Part shown: piece by piece, positions 45,539 to 56,646 of the stretch
Layout of the letters: each line of letters starts with the position of its first letter
Numbering within the stretch: the first letter of the stretch is position 1
DNA from: Chimonanthus salicifolius
Lineage: Eukaryota; Streptophyta; Magnoliopsida; Laurales; Calycanthaceae
Length of the DNA: 64,000 nucleotides
Direction of reading: 5' to 3'
Assembly (NCBI GenBank): GCA_013350335.1
Contig: CM023536.1
Span: 41,424,314-41,488,313 of the forward strand
Translations under genes and position numbers: made by a program
Notes under the pieces: model-generated
The model's input: only the letters and a program-made list of their open reading frames with translations
The model's database searches: none
Told to the model about the DNA's origin: nothing

Positions 45539-46773
45539 GCAGAGAGAGACAAACTTAATCTTTTAAGGGTAGAGTAGGCAAAAGCTGAGACACCTTGGTA
45601 CTTAAAAAGAATGTCAATTGAGGTCTAAGATAATCATGCGTCTTGACAACCTGACGTAAAAAAAGTCATAGAATAATTCAAGCCCACCTATTTTGGTCAT
45701 TCCATCTTCATAGTTCCCTATTTGAGCCTAATATAGCCTCTTTTATTGACAAGCCATATCTTCTATACCTAACTCCGGATATGGAGTTTGAGCCAAAATT
45801 GTAGATCCATTACCTATTATCATATGAGAAAAGGTTAGCGAAGATTTTGGGATAAAATTCACTGAAAAATGAAAATAAATGCAAGATGGGAACATCCACA
45901 CATCAAAAAGGGATGTTGGAAAAGAGAAGAGGTTTCAAAAAAAAAAAAAAATTTGCTGAAAAAACATCCATACGCCAAAATGGGATGTTAAAAAAAAAAA
46001 CTGTTAGAGGAAAATATCCCGCTCATATTATGAAGACCTCTAACCTTTTCTTATGAAAATGTTAATTTTTAGAGTCTTTCATCCCTTCTTTGATATGACC
46101 CAGTCCTAAGCCGCGTTTCGTCCCAGTAGAAAGTCCTATTGATCCTAAGTCTAAATAAGGTATTTCATGTAGAGAATAGAGGAGGAAAAATAAGGGTGTT
46201 TGACTCAACGTTCTTAGGAAAGTGGCATCTAATCATGAGATCAATTATTTTCTTCATCTATGCCGTCTTTGTTTAAAACATATATGAGAATTTTGATTTG
46301 GAAACATAAACTCCACTCACATATACCTTGAGAGAAAATAAACCTACCTTTGAGCGTTAATCTTTCTGAGAGATATATCTGGTGAGGATTGAAGTCAAAG
46401 CGTATTTTCCAATGATGGTTATAAAACTTGTGTCAATTTGGAAAAAGAAGACTGTCTTAATAATGACTATCACACACAACACTCCGAGTATAAGTCTTGT
46501 AAAACAAATTTTAGAGTTGTATGATGTTTAGATTTTTGGCTATGTGTTTTTGCTGAAAAAAAAAAAGTTTTTTTTTTTTGATGTTTGTGGGTATCATCAC
46601 TGGAAACCCTCACGAGACTATAACTCGTCCACTAGGGGTAACCTTAGGGTTTAAAGGCTTGTTGCATACGCTAAATGCAATCGAGAGAGCCAGCGAAAAT
46701 GGTGTCATTTAGGAATTTTTTTAATTTTTCATTCTAGTTTTTAGTTTTAGTTTTGCTCGAGGACTAGCAAAGT
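45539..46773 (+). other. 3' non-coding region of the Athila-like element
   Basis: No long ORF. It has a diverged duplicate of the preceding ORF end (45563-45668). It also has two small hairpins of the form AACATCC...GGATGTT (45891-45917, 45964-45990) separated by A runs. Confidence 0.6.
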
Positions 46774-46790
46774 CTAAGTTTGGGGGTATT
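46774..46790 (+). promoter_or_regulatory. 3' polypurine tract of the Athila-like element
   Basis: CTAAGTTTGGGGGTATT directly precedes the LTR start TGATGAACACC and would prime plus-strand synthesis. Confidence 0.85.
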
Positions 46791-49700
46791 TGATGAACAC
46801 CGTAAAATTACAATTTTACCCTTTAATATTAGATTAATTAGTCCTTATTTTATAAATATTAGATATGTTTAGGGTTGTTTTTAGTTTTATAGTTTATTTT
46901 GAGAAATATAAAAAAGAAAAGAAAATGAAAATAAAAAATGATAAAAATTGGTTAATTCAAAAATACGGTCGACGTCACCTTCAAAATGGTCAAGTCAAGT
47001 TGATTAAATCAATTGGGTCTCAGAACTTGCAACCTTATACACTCGTGTAATTAATATTTAAATTTTATTTTGAGTGAACGTCGAGTCTGATTTACCAATT
47101 TTTTTTATTTACTGTCGATCGGGGTGCCCGACGCCCCCTAAAGAAAGCCTGAAAGAACTGTTTCTATTCCATTTCTTTTCCATTTCTTTTCTACTTTTTT
47201 TTTCTTTCGTCTCTCTGGTTGCAGGACTCATGGACAAATAAAGGAGAAACCAGAGAGCAGCTGAAAAGCAGCTGAGAGGAGGAACAGTGAACAGCAGCAG
47301 GAAAGAAGAAGGGCAGAAAACGGAAGAGGAGCAGGAGTAGCTCCCAAACGGCAGCCAGAACAGCTAACTGAGCGGCAACCAACTGAGATGACCAGCAGTC
47401 CGGGCAGAGCCAGACCGACAGCAGCTAAGAAAGGCAGCCGGCTGAAGCAAGCAGCGGCTAAGGCAGGGGAGAACAGCAAAGATGCATAGCAGCTAGCTGA
47501 ACAGTGAGCAGCCAACAATGAGGAGAAAGGCAGTTGCAGTCCAAGAGGCTGGACAGCCATGCACGGCAACCAGCAGAGCAGCCAGCTCTGAGCAGGGGCA
47601 GTGACTGACGGCAACCAGCAGATAGAAAGGCAGAAGCAGCTGGAGCAGAGGCTGAACGGCAGCCAGCTGAAAGCAAGCAGAGAGTTAGCCGAGCAAAAAC
47701 AGCAATCTGGGAATCTCAGCACTGAAGCAAAAGCAGCCAGCTGAAGGCAGCATGGTTGGGTCCTCTAGGCCTGTTTCTAACGGTGGACAGCAGCTGTGAG
47801 AAGCAGAGGGCCGAGCGAGCAGCAGCAAGGTTCCGCCCGAGTTGAGAAAGGCAGCCAGCTGATACACAGCAGCCAGCTGAGAAGAGATGCCGATGGACAG
47901 AGAGCAGCCGAAGAGGGCAGCTGAAAATGAACAGAGTGCATTAAGCACCGCAGCCAGAAGGCTGAGTAAACAGCAGCAGCAGAGTCTGCTGCTGATGGTT
48001 TGCAGCCGGAACAGTGAAGGAAAGCAGCCAGCCCGAGCAAAAGCAGAGCTGAAGCAGCGGTGCATAGCAGCCAGTGCAAATCGGCTGCCCACTTGAGCAG
48101 CAACCAGCGATGGACAGAGAGCAGCCACCTGAAGAGAAGGACAGCCAAAGAGCACTCAGCTGCAGAGGCAGCCAGCTGAGAGCAACGGGCAACCATGTAC
48201 AGAGCATTGCAAACAGCAGTCCGAGCAGAGGCATGAGTGGTAGCAGCATCAGTCTGCTGCCCACATGAGCAGCAGTGACCGATATCAGCAAACAGAAGGC
48301 AGCCGTCTGAAGCAGGCAACCAGCTGAAGGAGAAACAGAGGAGAAACTAGCAGAATTACAGTCAACGCTTGCATGTAGTTTTTCAGTCGCTAGTAAAGGG
48401 CTGAACAAATCTGCAGGTTTAAATGGACGGTAATTTGAGGACTGCATTCAGGTTCTATTCTGAAAAAACAAAACAGAGAGGGTTTCGGCCTTAGGACTCT
48501 ACTGAGTTTCTTGAAGATAGAAGCTGAGAATTTGAAAAGAAGAAAATGAGATTTAGATGTGGCAGCTGCCGTGTAGCTGGATGACAATAGAGAAGATCAG
48601 ATGGAAGATAAGGCAGCTGAGCCGGATAACAGCTGGGTATCAAAAGAAAGCTGTTCGAATGAGAAGAAGGGATAAGGTGATAAGATAAAGGAAAAAGAGA
48701 GGATATCAGCTGCTTTCAAATTTGAAAGAGACAAAGATAGAGAAGAGATAAGAGTTAAGAGAAGAAAAAGGGGATAATTATCTGCCGATGGAAGGATGGT
48801 TTTGCAAGAGAGAGATAAGATTGAAGAGAAGATAAAGGAAAAAGAGAGGATATCAGCTGCTTTCAAATTTGAAAGAGAGAAGATAGAAAAGAATCAGCTG
48901 CCGTTGGAAGCTGGGTTTCAAAAATAGAAGGGATAAGGAGACGAAGAAAGACAAGGCTCAGCCCCCGGCTGAATTTGAATTTGAAATATCCCGGCTGAGT
49001 TTGAAGGATCCCTTATCTCATCCCTTTTCTCCTATAAATTCAAGTGTCTGGATCCATTGAAGGTTGAACCGGGCAAGACATTGAAGGCTGAAATTGGACG
49101 ACCGAAAGACAGAAGGAAAAAAATAAATAATTTCTTGTAAGTTATTTTATTTTATTTTTTATTTAAAGTCCAAAAGATTTGTAATTCATTTCCAATTTAT
49201 TAATAAAAATTCATGGCAGTTGTTTAGATTTATGGTGATCCCAGTTATTAAAATATTTAATAATGATGATTTGTATTCTATTTTTTATTCTTTTTATGAA
49301 CTTTATGTAAGAAAAAAAATATTTTTAGAATTTTTTTTCAAGGAAAGTAGAACCCCTATTAGGATCAGTGGGACTTGCCGTCTTTCCAATCTAAAGTTCT
49401 TATCAAGAACAGTTGTTTTAGATTTGGGGAAACACAAGTATAAAACCCGCTCAAGCCTAAGGCTTGAATTGGAAAAAAAAATCTGATTTAAAGGATGACA
49501 TAAAAATTCTAATTAGAACTTTAATAGAAAATAAATTTGAATTATATTTTATAACTCTAGAACATTTCATAGTCTAGGCCGTGATTTTATTATTTTTAAA
49601 TTGGATAATATGCCGCGTCGATGTTTGACCCGATTCCGTTGTAGATTATGTAAAAAAAATTATTTATTCTTGATTTATTTTTCTTTTTCTCAAAAATTCA

Positions 49701-49902
49701 TCAAAACTATTCATTGTTTTAAATTAAGATTATAACTAAATGTTTTAGAAAATTATTTTCAAAAATCATATCATTTTTAAATAGTGCGATTTTTTTATTT
49801 CGTACATATATTTTGTAGATTTCCCTTGGGTACGACCTCGCACTTATACTCTATACTATAAACCGGTTCGTACGCTTGCGAGTAATTTAAAATTTCACAT
49901 CA
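46791..49902 (+). repeat. 3' LTR of the Athila-like element
   Basis: 3112 bp, nearly identical to 35166-38287 with scattered substitutions and small indels (for example 3 bp lost near 47738). It ends TTTCACATCA, then the AAAAA duplication. Confidence 0.95.
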
Positions 49903-50109
49903 AAAAACTTAGAAATTCTTGTGTAACACTGGTTTTCATGTTAAAAGCGGATGTTTTAATTCATTCCATATGTTAAGAGAACTCACAGAGGAGTCTATCT
50001 GACCAGTTAGATGTGAAGAATGAATCTAGAAAATTCACTGTTTCTGGATTCGTATTTCACTCAACCGTTGCAGTTACTGTCTGTTGTTGTAGACAGAGGA
50101 GGAAACGAC

Positions 50110-50450
50110 TCTCGGAAGTTCCGAGAGTTGGGCTTCGGAAGTTCCGAATCAAACATTTCGGAAGTTCTGAGCTTTGGATCGGGGTTCCGAAGTGTCCAGA
50201 GGTTAACTGTTTCCCCCGCCTCGGTTGATGAGTTGTTCCGAGTCTGTTTCTGAAGAACCGAACTGCTCGAAAGTTCCGATCTTTCCTCGGCAGGTTTTGA
50301 GACACACCGAGACCCATATGATTTTTTGTTTTTTGTTTTTCCGCTCGGAAGTTCCGTAGGACAGAACCATGTTCCGAAGGTTTTGTGGAATAGTTTTAGG
50401 CAGTGGCTCCGAAGTTCCGAAGCCACAGTACCAGGTTCAGAGGCATGTTC
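50110..50450. repeat. Cluster of CGGAAGTTCCG palindromes
   Basis: The 11-bp perfect palindrome CGGAAGTTCCG, or one-base variants, occurs at about 50112, 50135, 50159, 50267, 50345 and 50408. More half-copies (GTTCCGAAG, GTTCCGAGG) lie between. The cluster is inside the split solo LTR. Confidence 0.8.
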
Positions 50451-52310
50451 CGAGGAGCCCAGTTTTGATTTGTAAATGTTGGTTTGATTTAAGATTGTAT
50501 GTTTTAGACCCTAAGTTTTAATGTGATGTTTAAACCCCTCTTTGATAAATAAAAAATGATACTAACCCCTTTCTCTTAGTACTATAGTGTATATACTTAT
50601 TATATTAACTTCCAGATTGATACTCTCTATCTGTGGCTGACTCAGCCCGATAGGTATCTATAGCTGTGCGATTTCCTTCGCTGCTCGGTAGAAAAGAATG
50701 GTTCGGGCACTAAGTGACCTCTAGGCCTAACTCTCTATAAGAAAAGTACCATGAGCACGTTATACCTCTAGACCTAACTCAATACGTCAACCTGGTCATG
50801 TCTAGAAGACAATATGAGAAGTGGCCTGAGCACCCTATTTTTTATTGCTGATTTTTGTAACTTAAAATGGTTAGTAACCAAATAGGAGACTCAGTTCCAT
50901 TTCCCCTGGAAATTTCCAGAAAATAAGATTTGAAATACTATGAGTATGTATTGCTTATTATACTATGTATATGGACTGATCATTAATTGTATATCTGTTT
51001 GTATGCTTGACAGATACTTCGATACAATACATTTTGGGTGAGGAGACTTAACATTCCAGTAGGAGTAAATCAGGTTAAAAATGATCTAGTGCAATGAGTG
51101 GTTTCAAGAATCTGTTTTGATGAACCCATTTATATGCCTAGACATAATGCACTATTGTGAAGAGTGCTTGTGGACATTCATGATGTTGATCTTATATTAT
51201 GATGCTTATGAGCTATGATGATGTTAATATTGCTTTCACGTACCCTTAACTACTGAACTATTACCGACCTTAGACGTGTTGGTTACATCTTCTGGACCAG
51301 GTGTGTCAGTTATTGACCTCGGGTGTGTCAATACCGGCTCTGGGTGGGTCGGAGATGTACTTGCAAGGATTGTATTTTGACCGTGTCGGGACTTAATACT
51401 GATGGTCTCAACGTAGTATCTAGGTGTTACGGAGGATGTCAGCAGTTGTGGAATGATGTTGAGATTTTGGCAAGTTAAAACTATTGTGTTGATAATATTG
51501 ATTTTTTTGCTAACCTGATGTTTAATAAACTGCAATGTTATGTTCTTTCACTGGGCCAGTTAGCTCACACCACTCACATTTCAGGAGATGTACTCGAGGA
51601 AGAGGAACCTCCATATCGAGCTTCCGAAGGATAAGTTGTTGCGTTGCCTTGGGTTCCCATGGATGGAGACTTGTTATTGATGTTTGGTTCTTTGGAATCA
51701 TAATTTGTGTAAAGTATCGTATGCGGTACTTATTATGTGTTGGCTGTATAAACCGTTATGTGACTGAAATTACTTTGATTTGTTTAATCAAATATTTTAG
51801 TTTTAGAAATATGTGATTGTATATTATGTGTATGCATGTGGGTAGGCTTATAGTTTGTGTGTGAGCTCACATGTTGAGAACATGTCTGGCTAGGCCTAAC
51901 TTTTGATCCAACTCAGTTATAAGTCTTGAGATTAGTTTACCAAAAAAAAATCAGTCGCGTTCCGGGCCCACTTCTGGGTTGGGGCGTTGCAATCCTAACA
52001 TGAACATATTCTTTTAATAGACACAGTTTTTCGAATTTCTCACTTTGCCTCCATCTGCAGAAATCGGCTCTCTTTTTCAGTGAATCGGTTCACAAGCGAT
52101 GCACTGTCCGGTGCACTGATTTGTTGAAAAGTGAACCGATTTATGTGTAAAACGATCCAGTCGGTGCACCGATTTGGACTCTCAAGAAATCAATGCACTT
52201 GTCTGGTTCACCGATTTCTGCAGATGGATGATGGGCAAAATGTGAAGTTCACTAAAACTCGTGTATTTTAAAAGATAACGCTCGTGTTAGAATGGGCACC
52301 CTAATAATAA

Positions 52311-53067
52311 TATGCAGCCACATTTATTTGATTACTCTATTTCAATAAATCAATCGCCTATTAATTATAAGCTAGAGACTAAAATTACATGATCATGACC
52401 GTTCATGAGATCGTATATGCATGATACCCAATTATTAATTTTAACTTTAAATTATATTTGTTTTAAATTAAATTAAGTGATTAATCTATTTAATAAATAT
52501 AATATTTATATTTCTCAAATTTATCACTTATTTTTCTTTAATGGAATCAACCTGCATACTAATTCTACGTTACATAATAAAAAGTGAAGCTGAAAAGCAT
52601 AGCCCGGGTGATTTTATCTTTTTTTACCTTGGAAATTTTCCTCGAAATTCGAAAATACCTTTTTCTGGAACGGTGGTATTTCCTGCAACTCCAAGGACAT
52701 TTTTTTACTGGTTAATCCATTGCCTAGTGACGCTCGACATACCATTTTCTAATGCAACCTTTCTCGATCAGATTGCTTTCAGAGAAATTTCTTCGGTCGA
52801 TCCTCGTTTGGCAGAAGAACTGAGGAACGGAGTTTCTGCGTTTCCACTTATTTTCATCTCTCACGAATCTATTGGCTATTTGACTTTGAGGACTATTTTC
52901 TCAATGACTCTGAACTTTCCTTGGAGTACTTTGACAATTCAACCGTTAAGTAATGAAATACGTAAAAAAAAAGGGGAAAAAGAAGATAAGAAGAAAAGAC
53001 GTGGAAAGTGCAGAGGAGACCTGCCGTTTCTTTCTTTTGTCGTTTAGGCTCTCTGCTCTCTGCTCTC
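52311..53067. other. Upstream region of the U-box gene
   Basis: AT-rich, with one open frame at 52541-53047 that matches nothing I know and ends in a Lys-rich run. A pyrimidine-rich stretch CTCTCTGCTCTCTGCTCTC (53049-53067) suits a transcript start region. Confidence 0.35.
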
Positions 53068-53440
53068 TTCCATTTCTTAGATGTATTTCCGTCACTGGGT
53101 TCTTTTCCTTTTCTCGTTTCTATTCTTGGAAAATCTTCTTATTATGTACGGAGCATTAAGAATAAAATCATGGAAAAGAAAATTGAGCGTATGGTATGAG
53201 TTTTAAGTTTCGGCTTTCTGCCTCTCACTTATTGGTGGAAGATTCTGATTTTCCTCGTGGTGTATTTGGAGCCCTGGTGCATGTTTCCATTTCTTAGAGG
53301 TATTACCTTACTGGGTTCTCTTCCTTTCCTCGTCTTTCTTCTTGCAAAATCTACTTATTATGTATGGAGCATTGTGAATGAAGTGATGAAAAGGACAAAT
53401 GGTGTATCGTATGAGCTTAGAATTTGAATTTTGGCTTTGT
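53068..53440. repeat. Diverged tandem duplication upstream of the U-box gene
   Basis: Copy 1 (53068-53221) and copy 2 (53285-53440) share TTCCATTTCTTAGA, TTACTGGGTTCT-type text, CTTATTATGTA(C/T)GGAGCATT and GAATTTTGGCTTT-type ends. The period is 217 bp. Each copy contains a GTATGAG word that could serve as a splice donor. Confidence 0.8.
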
Positions 53441-54125
53441 GAATGGATTGAAGTTTTTGGGTTGTTTTGGTTTTGGGTGGGTTTGTTTTGGTTGATGTTC
53501 TTCATTATTTTGGGAACTTTGAGCGGGAGTTTCTTCTTTTTTATTTATTTTCCGTTCTTTTGGATTTTTGAGGAAATGTGTTATTCTTGCTTGTCTTAAG
53601 AATTGTATCCAAGTGGAAGAAATATTTTTTTTTCTGGTTTTCTATATTATGATTTTTTTATCTTTTGAATGACTAAACGCTTTGTCTGTGCGCATATTTA
53701 ATTGATTATGTGAAGTCAGGAAGAAATTGTAATTCCATCGTTGAACTAGGACTTTGTTGTGGGGATGGAGACGGGAAAAGGATGTGGGAAATGGAATTAG
53801 ACTTGAAAGCATGGAATGCTCCATATTGTAAATTTTTTAAAAGTATTTACATGAAGCATTGAATGAATTTGAAGTATGGGAAATCAGAAACGTAGGCATT
53901 TGAGACGGGAGAAATGTTTCCTAGAAGTGAGTTCTAGGGAGATCGATCTTCTAATTTGTGGATTTTGTGTTTTTTTACAGTGTCATGGAATAAAAGTTTA
54001 CTGGCTTTATTTATTTACGAGGGGTTGTTTCCCATTTTTTTTTTTTGACATGTTGTTATTGTTTCCCATTTTGCAATGGGAATATTGCACATTTGTCGAG
54101 GGCTGGACTGGACATGGTCGGATGT

Positions 54126-54620
54126 GATGGATAGAGGATTTTATGAATGATATAAGTTAAGGAAAACTCCTCTATTCAATCATTATAAATCAACGGTTTG
54201 TCAATAAAAAATTTCAAAGTCCAAATTCACAAAGCTATAATGATGAGATGAGGTTCAAATTTTCCCTATCTATTGTCTCTGTCATTTTCTACATGTCCTA
54301 TCCAAATATACGCGGCAGTTCTAAGGAGACTGGGGTATCCATTTTCAATACATTTATAATGGCCTAGGCCTCACCAAGTTGGGTAGGATGGATAGAGGAT
54401 TTTATGGATGATATAACTCAAGGGAAACTCCTCAATTTGATTATCATAATTTTGTGAGAGACTATGAAAAATCAGTGGCTTTTTAGCTATCAAATTTTTG
54501 AAATCTAAAATTATAAAACCAATGTAGTCGGATGAGGCTCAAATTTTACGTAGCCAATGTCCTTGTCATTCAATACATATTCCATCAGTGTGGCCCATTT
54601 CAACATTTAAAGAGCAGTCT
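54126..54620. repeat. Two tandem copies of a dispersed repeat
   Basis: GATGGATAGAGGATTTTATG starts at 54126 and again at 54387 (period 261). Both copies then share GAAACTCCTC, a TGATGAGATGAGG-type stretch and ATTCAATACATAT/TTTCTACATGTCC-type ends. A third relative is at 9035-9290. Confidence 0.75.
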
Positions 54621-55413
54621 CCCTGTAGTTTTTGAAAATACGTGGCCCACTTTAAATTTTGAAAAACCACCTCTGTAAACGGGGACACTTGAGCAATCTC
54701 CCTAGACTTCTCATTCGAGAAATTATCTATTGTGAATTGGTTTACAAAATTGGTATGAACTTTGAATTAAAGCTCTTAGATGAAAAAGAAGCTATCATGT
54801 TTCACTTTTTAAATTCAACTAATAATTCAAACCAAACTCTGTCCTTAAAAGTTCACAAAAAAATGATGTGAACCGATTCACAATGGATAATTTCTTGGGG
54901 TTGTTTTGCATAAGGACTTCTAGGTTTTTTTTTTTTTTCCACTTTCTTTTTTATTAATTTAGAAACTTTATTTTGAAGCCTTTTTTTTTCTTTAGAATTT
55001 GTAGTCTTTGATGAATTGGTATGGAGAATTTATTTCTATCTTAGTGCATGGGACCCTTTTTAAGTGTGATTTTTGTTAGACTGCTCACTAGTTATATTAT
55101 GGTTTTTATTTTCAGAGCATGCATTTGAATTGTCAGGAATGAGAAGTTGTGCTTTGCATGAGATGCATTACATAGGAAGAAGAAATTAGTGGAATTACTT
55201 GAAGGATGGAATAAATGATATGGTCTGGAAGTTGATTTCTAGGTCATGGATTTCCAATCTTGTTATTTTAGAGAATTTTCCTACATGGCATGATGAAACA
55301 CGCAAATGGTTTCTTGTTTGCAAATTCTTGTGGGCAGAGAGATGAAGATGTGGGTTCTCAAGTGGTGTCATTTATATGATATTCAGTAGAAATTTGTACT
55401 TGAAGGGTACAAA

Positions 55414-56646
55414 ATGGCACTGGTGGAACTTATACCGATTGGGACATTTTTGTCGTTGCTGACAAAAGAGGTCCTAGAGACAGCTTTGGCCGCTAAAGAC
55501 GTTTTGATAGAGAAGGAGAGCTTCAGGGTTCTATCAAAATATCTTGATGACATTGAACCTGTCTTAAGAGAGTTGCAACTCCGTGGGCTGAAAGACTCTC
55601 CAGCAGCGAGGCAAGCTCTGGAGTACCTTAAGGAGGATGTTGAGAAGGCAAAGAACTTAGTGGAGAAGTATAAAAACCGGGCACGGTTCTACTTATTGGT
55701 AAAGTGCAGACACATAGTCAAAGAGGTTCAAGATGTTACGAGGGATATTGGAAGATCTATGTCTGTGTTGTCCCTTGCTAGTGCTGAAATTCTTTCTGAC
55801 ATATCTGAGAAAGTGAATAGATTGCATGGTGAGATGCAAAGAGCAGAGTTTGAAGCTTCTCAATCGCAACTTAGAATTGTTGAAAAGCTGGATCAGGGAC
55901 TTCTGGAGCAAAAGAGTGACCAGAACTTTGCAAATGACATGTTAGAAGAAATAGCAAGAGCTGTTGGTGTACCTGTTGAGCCATCTGAAATAAACAAAGA
56001 GCTTGAGAACTTCAGAAGGGAAAAAGAAGAAGCTGCTGAACGTAAAGAACAGATGGAAGTGCTGTTTTTGGAGCAGGTTATTAAACTGTTATCCCGAGCA
56101 GATGCTGCAAGTGATCTACAAGAGCTCAGGGCACAGTATAATCGTAGGGTCCAGACTATTGAGAAATATAAGAAGGATGAATACATACCGCCCCTTAAAA
56201 CTTTTCTCTGTCCCATTGAGAGAACAGTGATGGTGGATCCTGTCAGTCTTTTCACAGGAACGGCATGTGAAAGAGTGGCTATTGAAAATTGGTTCAACAG
56301 TGGACAGAGAACTGACCCTGAGACAGGCCAGTTCATTGATGATTTGACAGTCAGATCAAATGTTGGTTTGAGACAGTCAATTGAAGAGTGGAGAGAACTC
56401 AATTATTGCCTTAAAATTAGATCAGCCAAGGAAAAGTTACTGTCAGGTGTTGACTCAGCAGCTGAGGATGCACTCAACCAAATACTGGGGCTTATCAGTG
56501 AGAATCCCATTAACAAAGACTGGATTGCAATAGAAGGCATTGTTGAGGTCATTGTGTCTCTTCTTGGAAGCTCGCACAACAAAGATGTGAAAAAAGGCAT
56601 ATTGATTACGTTGATGGCCATCATTGATGGACGTGCTAGAATCAAG
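55414..56646 (+). CDS. U-box E3 ubiquitin ligase, PUB43/PUB44 (SAUL1)-like, first coding exon
   Basis: The exon has 411 intact codons starting ALVELIPIGTFLSLLTKEVL. Residues 1-250 form the helical N-terminal domain of this family (for example RARFYLLVKCRHIVKEVQDV, EEIARAVGVPVEPSEINKEL) with a charged coiled-coil-like part near 200-225. The U-box is at about residues 261-335: PPLKTFLCPIERTVMVDPVS, then GTACERVAIENWFNSGQRTD and LRQSIEEW. It would recruit E2 enzymes and ubiquitinate target proteins; SAUL1-type members act in senescence and defence. After ARIK the sequence GTGTGC (56647) is a plausible donor, and family members continue there with ARM repeats. No ARM-coding exon is seen in the next 7.3 kb, so the remainder lies beyond the window or is lost. 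ATG context AAAATGGC is good. Confidence 0.88.

Larger units (their letters stand above)
35166..49902 (+). mobile_element. Athila-like Ty3/gypsy retrotransposon, 14.7 kb
   Basis: LTRs of 3122 bp (35166-38287) and 3112 bp (46791-49902) begin TGATGAACACC and end TTTCACATCA. AAAAA flanks both sides (35161-35165, 49903-49907). Inside are a tRNA-Asp-type primer site, gag, protease, RT, RNase H, integrase, an extra 3' ORF and a purine tract. The LTRs differ at only about 1-2 percent in stretches compared by eye, so insertion is fairly recent and later than the other elements here. It is disabled by a few stops and two integrase frameshifts. Confidence 0.95.
34099..51991 (+). repeat. Ty3/gypsy-type solo LTR (3.15 kb), split by the Athila-like element
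   Basis: It starts TGTAATACCCTGACCCG (34099) and ends GGTTGGGGCGTTGCA (51991). ATCCT occurs on both sides (34094-34098, 51992-51996), a perfect 5-bp target-site duplication. Excluding 35166-49907 it is about 3151 bp. It has a TATA-like TTTATAAATTC near 34896 and no second copy, primer site or pol, so it is a solo LTR left by LTR-LTR recombination. Start, length and the TTTCACTGGGCCAGTTAGCT phrase (51546-51565) suggest a Tekay/Del-type chromovirus; that family name is inference. Confidence 0.85.
34086..52301. mobile_element. MITE-B, 9-bp TSD, split by a solo LTR
   Basis: The left end GGATGCCCATCCT (34086-34098) continues, after the inserted block, at AACATGAACATATTC (51997 on). The right end, read as its complement, starts GGGTGCCCATTCTAACACGA. 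Inverted similarity extends about 90 bases to the ATCTGCAGAAATCGG word on both sides (near 52056 and 52214). TAATAATAA flanks both ends (34077-34085, 52302-52310), a 9-bp duplication as expected for Mutator-like elements. Without the insertion it is about 318 bp, with no ORF. Confidence 0.85.

Noticed and set aside
52541..53047. 168-codon ORF upstream of the U-box gene
   Set aside because: No recognisable domain, AT-rich codons and a Lys run at the end. It is more likely promoter or leader DNA.
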